From contig JAGZOP010000013.1 in NCBI GenBank assembly GCA_018383195.1, positions 1-57,396 of the forward strand: DNA of 57,396 bases, given 5' to 3'. Below are positions 31,179 to 39,162 of the stretch, piece after piece (within the stretch, counting starts at the first letter, position 1; each line of letters starts with the position of its first letter). The position numbers and the translations under genes are program-made. The stretch is from Clostridiaceae bacterium (lineage in GTDB: Bacteria; Bacillota; Clostridia; Oscillospirales; Butyricicoccaceae). The notes under the pieces were generated by a model. The model worked only from the letters and a program-made list of their open reading frames with translations. It had not been told where the DNA came from and made no database searches.

Positions 31179-33470
31179 ATGGCGATTGATAATAAGTATA
31201 GAGTTCACGAGGTGGCGAAGGATCTCGGCCGTTCCACGAAGGAAGTAACCGATGTTCTCACCAAGTATTCCAAAGCACCCAAAAATCATATGCAGGTTTT
31301 GGATGACCGTGATCTGAGTATCATTTTTGAACATTTTACGCAGAATAATCAGGTGGCTGACCTCGAGTCTGCACTGGGCCAGCCCGCACAGCAGAAGCAG
31401 GCATCCGGCAAGAAAGAGGCTGCACCGGCACAGCAGCAGAAGACCGAGCATAAGGAAGAGCCGCGTTCTTCCAAGGTCAAGCAGGTGCACCGTATCGATA
31501 CCCGCGGCGGCGGTGACGTCAATCTTGACAAGTACGATGAGCGCATTGATAAGCTTGTCGATGCAAAGGCAGAGCGCATGCAGTCCACAGGCGCGAAGAA
31601 GCAGAAGCTGACCAAAAAGGCAGATCAGCGCGCACGCCAGCAGTATGGCTCCAAGCGCCGTCAGGAGGAGCAGGAGAAGATGAAGCGTCTGGCTCGCCAG
31701 CAGATGATGGCGAAAAAGGTGCAGCTCAAGGTCTCCATCCCGGACGAAATTAACGTCGGCGAGTTTGCACAGCGCATGAAGCGCACCGCAGCGGACGTAA
31801 TCAAGGAGCTGATGAAGCTGGGCGTGATGGCTTCCATCTCCCAGACCATCGACTTTGATACCGCAGCACTTGTCGCAGAGGAAATGGGCGCCAAGGTTGA
31901 GCACGAGGTGCATGTCACCATCGAGGAGAAGCTGTTCGACGAGTCCGAGGACAAGGAAGAAAACCTCCAGCCCCGCGATCCGGTTGTTGTTGTTATGGGT
32001 CACGTTGACCATGGCAAGACCTCGCTGCTCGACGCCATCCGCAAAACCAAGGTCACCGCAGGCGAGGCGGGCGGCATCACCCAGCACATCGGCGCATACC
32101 GCGTCAAGATTGACGGCAAGCCGATCACCTTCCTCGACACCCCGGGTCATGCGGCATTCACATCCATGCGTGCCCGCGGCGCTCAGGTTACGGATATCGC
32201 GATTCTGGTCGTTGCAGCCGACGACGGCATCATGCCGCAGACTATTGAGGCGATCAACCACGCCAAGGCTGCAAACGTGCCGATTATCGTAGCGGTCAAC
32301 AAGATTGATAAGGAAGCGGCGAACCCCGACCGCGTGCTCCAGCAGCTCACCGAGTACGAGCTGGTGCCCGAGGAATGGGGCGGCGAAACCATTGTCTGCA
32401 ATATCTCTGCAAAGTTCGGTCAGGGCATCGAGAACCTGCTCGAAATGGTGCTGCTGACCGCTGAAATGGCGGACCTCAAGGCAAACCCGAACCGTCAGGC
32501 GAAGGGTACGGTCATCGAGGCAAAGCTTGATAAGGGCCGCGGTCCGGTTGCAACCGTACTGGTGCAGAACGGTACACTGCACACTGGCGATGCAGTCATT
32601 GCAGGTACTGCGGTTGGCCGCGTGCGTGCGATGACCGACGACGACGGCCGCAAGATCAAGGCAGCAGGTCCGTCGGTACCGGTTGAGATCATTGGTCTGG
32701 CAGAGGTTCCGGGCGCAGGCGATATCTTCTACGCGGTAGATGACGAAAAGATGGCGCGTCAGCTTGTTGAGCAGCGCAAGGAGCAGGAGAAGGAAGAACG
32801 CAACAAGCAGTTCCACAAGGTTACGCTCGACAATCTGTTCCAGTCGATTCAGGAAGGCGAGATGAAAGAGCTGAACATCATCGTCAAGGCGGACGTACAG
32901 GGTTCGGTCGAGGCGGTTCGCGCTTCGCTCGAAAAACTGTCCAACGACGAGGTGCGCGTCAAGGTAATCCATGGTGCGGTTGGTGCAATCAACGAGTCCG
33001 ACGTCATGCTGGCATCCGCTTCGGGCGCGATTATCGTTGGCTTCAACGTGCGTCCTGACCGTACTGCAACCGAGTCGGCAGCTGCACAGGGCGTTGATAT
33101 GCGCATGTACCGCATCATCTACGACGCAATCGAAGAGATGGAGCAGGCGATGAAGGGCATGCTTGCACCCAAGTTCCGCGAGGCAATTCTGGGTCACGCA
33201 GAGGTGCGCACCACCTTCCGCGTTTCGGGCGTGGGCACCATCGCAGGCTGCTATGTACAGGACGGCAAGATTCAGCGCAACGCACAGGTGCGCATTGTGC
33301 GCGACGGCATCGTCATCCACGAGGGTGTTCTGTCTTCGCTCAAGCGCTTCAAGGACGATGTGAAGGAAGTTGCATCGAACTATGAGTGCGGCTGCGGCTT
33401 TGAGAACTTCAACGACATCAAGGAAGGCGACGTATTTGAAGCCTTCGTGATGGAGGAGATTCCGCGTTAA
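31179..33470 (+). CDS. infB: Translation initiation factor IF-2
   Basis: 763 residues. The N-terminal helical domain (RVHEVAKDLGRSTKEV) and a fairly short charged linker are followed by the second N-terminal domain near 185 and the GTPase domain from about 265 (G1 GHVDHGKT near 272, G3 DTPGHAAF, G4 NKIDK). Domains II to IV follow, with the formyl-Met-tRNA binding C-terminus. It positions initiator tRNA. GAGGTG site; preceded by an 82-nt hairpin-bearing spacer. Confidence 0.98.
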   Translation: MAIDNKYRVHEVAKDLGRSTKEVTDVLTKYSKAPKNHMQVLDDRDLSIIFEHFTQNNQVADLESALGQPAQQKQASGKKEAAPAQQQKTEHKEEPRSSKVKQVHRIDTRGGGDVNLDKYDERIDKLVDAKAERMQSTGAKKQKLTKKADQRARQQYGSKRRQEEQEKMKRLARQQMMAKKVQLKVSIPDEINVGEFAQRMKRTAADVIKELMKLGVMASISQTIDFDTAALVAEEMGAKVEHEVHVTIEEKLFDESEDKEENLQPRDPVVVVMGHVDHGKTSLLDAIRKTKVTAGEAGGITQHIGAYRVKIDGKPITFLDTPGHAAFTSMRARGAQVTDIAILVVAADDGIMPQTIEAINHAKAANVPIIVAVNKIDKEAANPDRVLQQLTEYELVPEEWGGETIVCNISAKFGQGIENLLEMVLLTAEMADLKANPNRQAKGTVIEAKLDKGRGPVATVLVQNGTLHTGDAVIAGTAVGRVRAMTDDDGRKIKAAGPSVPVEIIGLAEVPGAGDIFYAVDDEKMARQLVEQRKEQEKEERNKQFHKVTLDNLFQSIQEGEMKELNIIVKADVQGSVEAVRASLEKLSNDEVRVKVIHGAVGAINESDVMLASASGAIIVGFNVRPDRTATESAAAQGVDMRMYRIIYDAIEEMEQAMKGMLAPKFREAILGHAEVRTTFRVSGVGTIAGCYVQDGKIQRNAQVRIVRDGIVIHEGVLSSLKRFKDDVKEVASNYECGCGFENFNDIKEGDVFEAFVMEEIPR

Positions 33471-33681
33471 TCGGCGAAGGAATGTGTAATCCTTCGTTCC
33501 GCGCTCGGTTGCGTACCCGTGTACGCGGCACTCGCGCGCCCCTGCTTGGTCAGCGTGGAGAGAAAAATGCGCGAATCAGTCGAGCGCATGGATGCATGCG
33601 TCCACCTATTTAGAATAAACCCACAGGGCGGGCGCTTCGCCCGTCCTGTTTGATTTTCCCCCAGATAAGGAGGTAAACATT
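33471..33681 (+). other. Spacer infB-rbfA with small repeat and terminator-like hairpin
   Basis: 211 nt. 33490-33540 resembles 22155-22205 (TTGCGTACC-CGTGTACGCGGC hairpin). ACAGGGCGGGCG-CTTC-GCCCGTCCTGT followed by TTGATTTT at about 33614-33648 is an attenuator-like stem. AAGGAGG precedes rbfA. No gene is visible. Confidence 0.6.
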
Positions 33682-34056
33682 ATGGCATCGAATCGTATCG
33701 ATCGCATTTCCGAAGAAGTTATGAAGGCGCTCGCGGAAGCAATTCGCTCGGTGAAAGACCCGCGTGTCAAAAATGGACTGGTTTCGGTCACGCACTGCGA
33801 GGTTACCGGCGATTTGCGCTATGCAAAGGTATTCATTTCGGTTTTGGGCACACCGGAACAGGCGAAGGAGGTCATGAAAGGACTGAAATCGGCATCCGGT
33901 TGGCTGCGCCGCGAGGTAGGGCATATGGTGCAGCTGCGCTACGCGCCCGAACTGGTATTCCATCTGGATTCGTCTATGACCCATGGCGCACATATTTCAC
34001 AGGTGATTCATGATTTGGAACGCACCGGAAAGATGGGCGGGGAGGACGAAGAATGA
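33682..34056 (+). CDS. rbfA: Ribosome-binding factor A
   Basis: 124 residues with the type-II KH-like fold: RIDRISEEVMKALAEAIRSVKDPRV, VTGDLRYAKVFISVLG and the RYAPELVFHLDSS end. It assists 30S maturation and 16S 5' processing. AAGGAGG site. It overlaps the next gene by 4 nt (ATGA). Confidence 0.96.
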   Translation: MASNRIDRISEEVMKALAEAIRSVKDPRVKNGLVSVTHCEVTGDLRYAKVFISVLGTPEQAKEVMKGLKSASGWLRREVGHMVQLRYAPELVFHLDSSMTHGAHISQVIHDLERTGKMGGEDEE

Positions 34057-35021
34057 ATGTAAGTGTGTCCGAAGCCGCTGCGCTGCTGCGCGAGGCGGAT
34101 GACATCCTGATTCTGACCCACCGCCGTCCGGACGGCGATACCTCCGGCTGCGCAGGTGCGCTGTGCCGCGGCCTGCGGCAGCTTGGAAAAAGCGCATATA
34201 TCCTCGAAAACCCCGAGATTACCCGCCGGTATGCGCCGCTCATTGTGCCCTGTTATCCGCCGGAGGGCTGGACCCCCAGTTTTGTTGTAACCACCGATAT
34301 TGCAGACATCAATCTGTTTTCGGATAACGCGGAAGCGTACAAGGGGCAGATTGATCTGGCGCTCGATCATCACCGCTCAAACCCCGGCATCGGCAAAGCC
34401 AACCTCATCCGTCCAGAGGCGGGCGGCTGCGCTGAGGTCATTTACGATGTGCTGATGGCGCTCGGCGTGGAACTGACTGCCGAAATCGCCAAATGCATCT
34501 ATGTTGCAGTTTCGACCGACACCGGCTGCTTTAAGTTTTCCAATACTGTGCCGCATACGCTGCGCGTTGCGGCGGCATGTCTGGAAGCGGGCGTGGACGG
34601 CGGCGAAATCAACCGCGAACTGTTTGAGGTCAAGAGCTGGCCGCGGTTCCAGATGGAGCGCATTATTTTTGATACGATGGAGTTTTCCCACGACAATCAT
34701 ATTGCGCTTGCGATTTTGTGGCGCGCGGATATCGATCGCACCGGTGCGGATATGGATGATTTGGATTCTATCGCTTCCCTGACCCGCCAGATTGAGGGCG
34801 TGCAGGTCGGGATCACACTAACCGAAAATAAAGACCATACGGTCAAGGCTTCGGTGCGCACCACCAAAGAGGTGGACGCTTCCGCGATTTGCCGCAAATG
34901 CGGCGGCGGCGGGCATTTGCGTGCGGGCGGTGCGTCATTCCCGGCGGGAGTGAACGTCGAAGAAGCCAAGCTTCGCATTTTGCAGGCAGCAGAAGAAGTC
35001 TACCGTGAGAGTAAAGTGTAA
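34053..35021 (+). CDS. nrnA: DHH-family nanoRNase / pAp phosphatase
   Basis: 322 residues. DHH domain motifs HRRPDGDTSG near residue 27 and LALDHHRSN near 106 bind two metals. The DHHA1 domain ends with CGGGGHLRAGGASFP near 290. It degrades short oligoribonucleotides and pAp. The ATG overlaps the rbfA stop, and truB follows after 15 nt. The operon position is the standard Firmicute one. Confidence 0.93.
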   Translation: MNVSVSEAAALLREADDILILTHRRPDGDTSGCAGALCRGLRQLGKSAYILENPEITRRYAPLIVPCYPPEGWTPSFVVTTDIADINLFSDNAEAYKGQIDLALDHHRSNPGIGKANLIRPEAGGCAEVIYDVLMALGVELTAEIAKCIYVAVSTDTGCFKFSNTVPHTLRVAAACLEAGVDGGEINRELFEVKSWPRFQMERIIFDTMEFSHDNHIALAILWRADIDRTGADMDDLDSIASLTRQIEGVQVGITLTENKDHTVKASVRTTKEVDASAICRKCGGGGHLRAGGASFPAGVNVEEAKLRILQAAEEVYRESKV

Positions 35022-35036
35022 CAGACGGGGATTTGA

Positions 35037-35954
35037 ATGGAACAACAGGTCTTAAACGGCATTTTGCTGATGAATAAGCCGCAGGGTTTTACCTCGCACG
35101 ATGTAGTGGCAAAGTTGCGCGGCATCCTGCATACACGCCGCATTGGTCACGGCGGTACGTTGGACCCGATGGCAACCGGCGTGCTGCCGGTGTTTGTCGG
35201 CGGCGCAACCAAAGCGGCTGATTTTGCCGCCGCGCAGGACAAGGAATACGTTGCGGGGTTTACGCTCGGCTTTGCGACCGGCACGCAGGATACCACAGGC
35301 GAAACCATCCGCACCTCTGCGGTGCGTGCGTCCCTTGCCGAAGTACAGGCATGTCTTGCCGGCTTCGCGGGCGCGCAGCAGCAGCTGCCGCCCATGTATT
35401 CGGCGGTTAAGGTCAACGGACAGAAGCTCTATGACCTTGCCCGCAAAGGAAAAGAGATTGAACGGACGCCGCGCGATATCTATCTTCATGAAATCGAACT
35501 CCTAGATTTTGACGAGAGCACCCAGAAAGGAAGTTTCCGTGTGGTGGCGAGCAAGGGCACCTATGTGCGCACCATTGTGCATGACCTCGGGGAAAAACTC
35601 GGCACGTTTGCTGCCATGCACAGTCTGGTGCGCACCCGTTCGGGGGCGTATCCGCTTGCGGACACCGTAGGCTTTGAGGAGGTCGAGCGGGCGATGGAGA
35701 CCGGTAGAATCGGGACGCTGCTGCGTCCGACCGACAGCCTGTTTCTCATGCATCCTGCTGTGTACCTGACTGAGGAGGGTGCAGACCGCGCGGCGCGCGG
35801 CGCGGTTGTGTTCCCGCGTATGACACAGGGCATGCCTGAAACGCCGGATACGCTTGTCCGTGTCTACGAAGGGGAGCGGTTCCGTATGCTCGGACAGGTC
35901 CGCGCACTCGAGAAAGGCGGCGTGGGGCTGTTTGTGTATAAAAACTTCCGATGA
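35037..35954 (+). CDS. truB: tRNA pseudouridine-55 synthase
   Basis: 305 residues. ILLMNKPQGFTSHDVV and GGTLDPMATGVLPV carry the catalytic aspartate near residue 43. PPMYSAVKVNGQKLYDLARKG and the RIVHDLG-like VRTIVHDLG are present, and a C-terminal PUA-type domain follows. It makes pseudouridine 55 in the T loop. The stop codon lies inside a perfect 16-bp hairpin (35933-35968). Confidence 0.96.
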   Translation: MEQQVLNGILLMNKPQGFTSHDVVAKLRGILHTRRIGHGGTLDPMATGVLPVFVGGATKAADFAAAQDKEYVAGFTLGFATGTQDTTGETIRTSAVRASLAEVQACLAGFAGAQQQLPPMYSAVKVNGQKLYDLARKGKEIERTPRDIYLHEIELLDFDESTQKGSFRVVASKGTYVRTIVHDLGEKLGTFAAMHSLVRTRSGAYPLADTVGFEEVERAMETGRIGTLLRPTDSLFLMHPAVYLTEEGADRAARGAVVFPRMTQGMPETPDTLVRVYEGERFRMLGQVRALEKGGVGLFVYKNFR

Positions 35955-35968
35955 AGTTTTTATACACA
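35933..35968. repeat. Perfect hairpin over the truB stop codon
   Basis: TGTGTATAAAAACTTC (35933-35948) and GAAGTTTTTATACACA (35953-35968) form a 16-bp perfect stem with a 4-nt loop. The stop TGA begins in the loop. Confidence 0.75.
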
Positions 35969-35969
35969 A

Positions 35970-36080
35970 GAGTTGAGAATGGAGAGTGGAGAAAGCAGAG
36001 TAGAGAGATCAGAGTGAAGAGTGTAGAGTTGAGAGTTGCGCAGAATCTTCACTCTCTACTCGCTACTCTTCACTCTAAAG
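35970..36080. repeat. Purine-rich GAGAGTGAAG-type inverted repeat
   Basis: A run of short GAGT/GAGA-like units precedes an inverted pair: 36011-36036 (AGAGTGAAGAGTGTAGAG...) and 36051-36076 (...CTACTCTTCACTCT). It lies in the truB-ribF spacer, upstream of the ribF site AGGGGGAG. It looks like a MITE-like or slipped-repeat insertion. Confidence 0.6.
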
Positions 36081-36096
36081 ATAGGGGGAGCACCCA

Positions 36097-36999
36097 ATGA
36101 TACAGGAAAAAGTAAGCCGTGCGATTGCGCTCGGTTATTTTGACGGGGTCCACCGCGGTCATCAGGCGCTGATGGAGCGCGCGGTACTGCGCGCCAAGGA
36201 AATCGGCGGCATCTCGTCGGTATTCACATTCGATCAGCATCCCAGCTCGGTTATGTCGGGTATTCCGGTGCCGATGCTGACCGCGCATGGCGGTCGTGCA
36301 GACGAAATCAAACGGCTCGGCGGCGTGGATGAGGTCATCTTCGGACATTTTGACGAGCATCTGCGCACCATGGATTGGCGCGATTTCATCCATGAACTGC
36401 TGATCGGCAGATTCCATGCGAAATATATCATTTCCGGGCATAACAACCGCTTCGGCTATAAGGGGCTCGGCACGCCTGAGGGTCTGGCAGAGGAATGTAA
36501 AAAGGCGGGAATCGGTTACGATTGTATTCCGGATATTAAAATTGACGGCATTGTAGTTTCGTCCACCTATATCCGGCAGCTTATCGCGCAGGGCGAGATG
36601 GAGCGCGCGCAGAAGTTTCTCGGGCATCCGTATACCATTACCGGCGTGGTGGCGCATGGCCGCAAGGTGGGACGTACGATCGGTGTGCCAACCGTCAATC
36701 TGCCGCTGCCGCCTGAAATGGCGCTGCCGCCGTTCGGCGTATATGCAAGCCGGGTGATTGTAGACGGCGCGGCGCATCTGGCGGCGACCAACATCGGCGT
36801 CAAGCCGACGTTTGTGGACGGCGGCGGACCGACCATCGAGCCGCATCTGCTCGATTTCAGCGGGGATTTGTACGGAAAGCTGATTCATGTGGAGCTGCAC
36901 AAGTTCTTAAGACCGGAGCAGGCGTTTGCCTCGGTCGATTCGCTCAAAGCGGCAATCGCGGAAAATGTGCGTCAAACACGGGAATTTTTTGCAGAGTAA
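36097..36999 (+). CDS. ribF: Bifunctional riboflavin kinase / FAD synthetase
   Basis: 300 residues. The N-terminal FAD synthetase nucleotidyltransferase domain has GYFDGVHRGHQAL near residue 11 and the ISGHNNRFGYKGLGT and VSSTYIRQLI motifs. The C-terminal riboflavin kinase domain begins near 185 with VAHGRKVGRTIGVPTVNL. It converts riboflavin to FMN and FAD. Last gene of the rimP operon, followed by a terminator. Confidence 0.95.
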   Translation: MIQEKVSRAIALGYFDGVHRGHQALMERAVLRAKEIGGISSVFTFDQHPSSVMSGIPVPMLTAHGGRADEIKRLGGVDEVIFGHFDEHLRTMDWRDFIHELLIGRFHAKYIISGHNNRFGYKGLGTPEGLAEECKKAGIGYDCIPDIKIDGIVVSSTYIRQLIAQGEMERAQKFLGHPYTITGVVAHGRKVGRTIGVPTVNLPLPPEMALPPFGVYASRVIVDGAAHLAATNIGVKPTFVDGGGPTIEPHLLDFSGDLYGKLIHVELHKFLRPEQAFASVDSLKAAIAENVRQTREFFAE

Positions 37000-37002
37000 T
37001 AA

Positions 37003-37082
37003 GGGAAAACACCGCAGCCGCGGTTTGGATGCTCGGAAATCCGGAGCAGCAAAGCGGTGCGCGGTGTTTTTTTGTTTTTTCG
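37003..37082 (+). terminator. Terminator after ribF
   Basis: AAACACCGC...GCGGTGTTTTTTT with an inner stem-loop in between. A T-rich tract follows. Confidence 0.75.
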
Positions 37083-37110
37083 GGAACAATTCTTCGCGCT
37101 CTCTCGTGTT
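37083..37110 (+). promoter_or_regulatory. Candidate ECF-type promoter for the second sigma gene
   Basis: GGAACA at 37083-37088, 16 nt, CGTGTT at 37105-37110. GGAAC plus CGTN boxes at this spacing are typical of ECF-sigma promoters, so this may be autoregulation of the sigma gene that starts 26 nt later. Confidence 0.45.
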
Positions 37111-37135
37111 GATTATAGAAAGGAGGGACGGCGAT

Positions 37136-37681
37136 ATGGAAACTTCCTTACGCTCTGACGCATTTCTCACGCAGGCGATGGCGGCATGCGGGGATGCGGT
37201 GTACCGGCTGGCGCTTTGCCGGTTGGGTTCCCGCGCGGATGCGGAGGACGTATTTCAGGAGGTCTTTCTGCGGCTGCTGCGCGATACGACCGCATTTGAG
37301 GATGAAGAACATCTGAAAGCGTGGCTGCTGCGGGTAACAGCGAACCGATGCAGCGATTTGCGCCGGACAGCGTGGTTCCGGCATACCGCGCCGCTGGAGG
37401 CGCTGCCTGACGCGGCGGCTCCCGAACGCGAGGATTATACCGCGCTGTGGCAGGCGGTGGCGGCGCTGCCCGCGCGGCTGCGCGTGCCGGTCTATCTGCA
37501 CTATGTAGAAGGCTACGGCACCGAGGAAATCTCGCAGATCACCGGATGCCGGTCGGCAACCGTGCGCACCCGGCTGCACCGCGCACGCAAACAACTCAAA
37601 CAAATTTTGGAGGGCGACAACGATGAAACATGGAAACCGATTGGAGGATTTGCAGAACATGAAGGCTCCGGAGAGACTTAA
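37136..37681 (+). CDS. ECF-type RNA polymerase sigma factor
   Basis: 181 residues from ATG 37136 (AAAGGAGGG upstream). Region 2 is at about 10-75 (LGSRADAEDVFQEVFLRLL) and region 4 at about 105-160 (VYLHYVEGYGTEEISQITG then a helix-turn-helix RSATVRTRLHRARKQLKQ). It overlaps the downstream anti-sigma-like gene by 59 nt. It is only distantly similar to the sigma factor at 5320, so the window has two independent ECF systems. Confidence 0.9.
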   Translation: METSLRSDAFLTQAMAACGDAVYRLALCRLGSRADAEDVFQEVFLRLLRDTTAFEDEEHLKAWLLRVTANRCSDLRRTAWFRHTAPLEALPDAAAPEREDYTALWQAVAALPARLRVPVYLHYVEGYGTEEISQITGCRSATVRTRLHRARKQLKQILEGDNDETWKPIGGFAEHEGSGET

Positions 37682-38516
37682 AACCCGCACACGCATGGCG
37701 GCGCAGGAAATGCGGGAAGGCGTGGGACAGACGCGGCGGCAGCCGCAGCGTGGGCGCATGAAGCGGCTGGCGGCGGTCGTATGCGCGATGGCGATTGTTG
37801 CAGGCGGCGCGACCGTCTGGAGCCGGCGCGCACCGGATAGCAGCGCAGTAGGGGCTGTTGCCAATTCGTTCGGTCTGGTGGCGTATGCGGCAGACACGGG
37901 CGAGATCATCCAGCCGCAGGACAGCAGGATTGTGTTCAATAGCGGGGCAGGCGTAGATGATCTGGAAAAAGGCTTTTTCTCCGGCTGCCTGTTCAAGGTG
38001 ACCGGCGATCACATCGCGAAGGTCAGTGCATCGATCGACAAGGGCGGACTGTACCGTGCAAAGTGCATTGAGGTGGAGCACGATGACGTTGCAGAACTGC
38101 ATCAGGGAACTGACCCGCGGTTGGATGGTGCAGATGCCGTCAGTGTAAGCGGTCTGCCGGAGCGCAACCAGTGGTGGGCAGACCTGAGTTGGAAACTGGG
38201 CGGCAGCTTCGAGGAGGCATACGACGCGGACGCCAGCTATGGTTTCTGGGGTGCGCCGACACAGCACGACGAGGACGAAGACTTACAGACGGCATGGCAT
38301 GACCGCATCGGCGCATTCGAGGGTGCAAAGCTGACCGTCACCGTCACCTTCACCGACGGCACGACCGATTCCCAGACTATGACCCTGCACACCGGCAAGC
38401 TTGCGGTCGAGTATCCGGACGATCTGCTCGGCGCGCGCTACACCGGCGAGGTGCTGACCGAGGAGCAGGCGGAAGAACAAGGGTATCTGTACGGCGTTTA
38501 CGCGGAAATCGAATAA
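37623..38516 (+). CDS. Putative anti-sigma / DUF4179-like membrane protein
   Basis: 297 residues. Cytoplasmic N-terminus of about 45 residues, one transmembrane helix at about 47-66 (RLAAVVCAMAIVAGGATVW), then a large outer domain. There is no HxxxCxxC zinc motif, unlike the anti-sigma at 5912. The call therefore rests on the 59-nt overlap with the sigma gene, the single helix and the topology. ATG 37623 has TTTGGAGG upstream. The signal is unknown. Confidence 0.7.
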   Translation: MKHGNRLEDLQNMKAPERLKTRTRMAAQEMREGVGQTRRQPQRGRMKRLAAVVCAMAIVAGGATVWSRRAPDSSAVGAVANSFGLVAYAADTGEIIQPQDSRIVFNSGAGVDDLEKGFFSGCLFKVTGDHIAKVSASIDKGGLYRAKCIEVEHDDVAELHQGTDPRLDGADAVSVSGLPERNQWWADLSWKLGGSFEEAYDADASYGFWGAPTQHDEDEDLQTAWHDRIGAFEGAKLTVTVTFTDGTTDSQTMTLHTGKLAVEYPDDLLGARYTGEVLTEEQAEEQGYLYGVYAEIE

Positions 38517-38519
38517 GGG

Positions 38520-38558
38520 AACTCCCCCGATCTTTGAGGTTGGGGGATGTTTTTTTGT
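38520..38558 (+). terminator. Terminator of the second sigma operon
   Basis: ACTCCCCCGATC-TTTGA-GGTTGGGGGATGT followed by TTTTTTT. Confidence 0.88.
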
Positions 38559-38577
38559 CTGAAAAACGATAAAGACC

Positions 38578-38606
38578 TTGAAATATTGAACGAAATCCCA
38601 TAAAAT
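38578..38606 (+). promoter_or_regulatory. Promoter of trmL
   Basis: TTGAAA at 38578-38583, 17 nt, TAAAAT at 38601-38606. Confidence 0.65.
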
Positions 38607-38638
38607 AAAAACGTACTTTGTGAAAAAAGAGGATTGCT

Positions 38639-39139
38639 ATGTTCCATATCGTTTTGGTCGAACCGGAGATTCCGCAGAATACAGGAAACATCGCGCGCAC
38701 CTGCGCGGCAACCGGATCGGTGCTGCATCTGGTAAAACCGCTCGGGTTTTCCATCGATGATAAGCAGCTCAAACGCGCGGGACTGGATTACTGGCATCTG
38801 CTGGATATCCGGTATTATGAAAACCTTGCGCACTTCTTTGCGGAAAACCCGGACGGACCCTATTACTATATGACCACCAAGGCGCCGCGCGCTTATGCGG
38901 AGGCTTCGTTTGCGGATGGGAGTTACCTGATGTTCGGTAAGGAAACCCGCGGGCTTCCCGAGGAGCTGCTGGTGGAGCACCCGGAGCGCTGCCTGCGTAT
39001 TCCAATGCGTGAGGGCGCACGCAGCCTCAATTTGTCCAACTCGGTCGCGGTGACGGTATTTGAAGCGCTGCGGCAGAACGATTTCCGCGGATTGGAGGAA
39101 GCGGGACGGTTCCCGGCTGATCTCGGTCCTGCGTTGTAA
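38639..39139 (+). CDS. trmL: tRNA (cytidine/uridine-34 2'-O) methyltransferase TrmL
   Basis: 166 residues, a minimal SPOUT fold: HIVLVEPEIPQNTGNIARTC at the start, LMFGKETRGLP near 99, and the knot end RIPMREGARSLNLSNSVAV. It methylates the wobble base of certain Leu tRNAs using SAM. AGAGGAT site; followed after 23 nt by a degV-like gene. Confidence 0.93.
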   Translation: MFHIVLVEPEIPQNTGNIARTCAATGSVLHLVKPLGFSIDDKQLKRAGLDYWHLLDIRYYENLAHFFAENPDGPYYYMTTKAPRAYAEASFADGSYLMFGKETRGLPEELLVEHPERCLRIPMREGARSLNLSNSVAVTVFEALRQNDFRGLEEAGRFPADLGPAL

Positions 39140-39162
39140 CGAATTTGTTTTGAGGAGGAAAC

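Noticed and set aside
30948..33320. About 790-codon open frame antisense to infB
   Set aside because: It is a shadow of strong codon bias in infB. No initiation signal and no recognisable domain.
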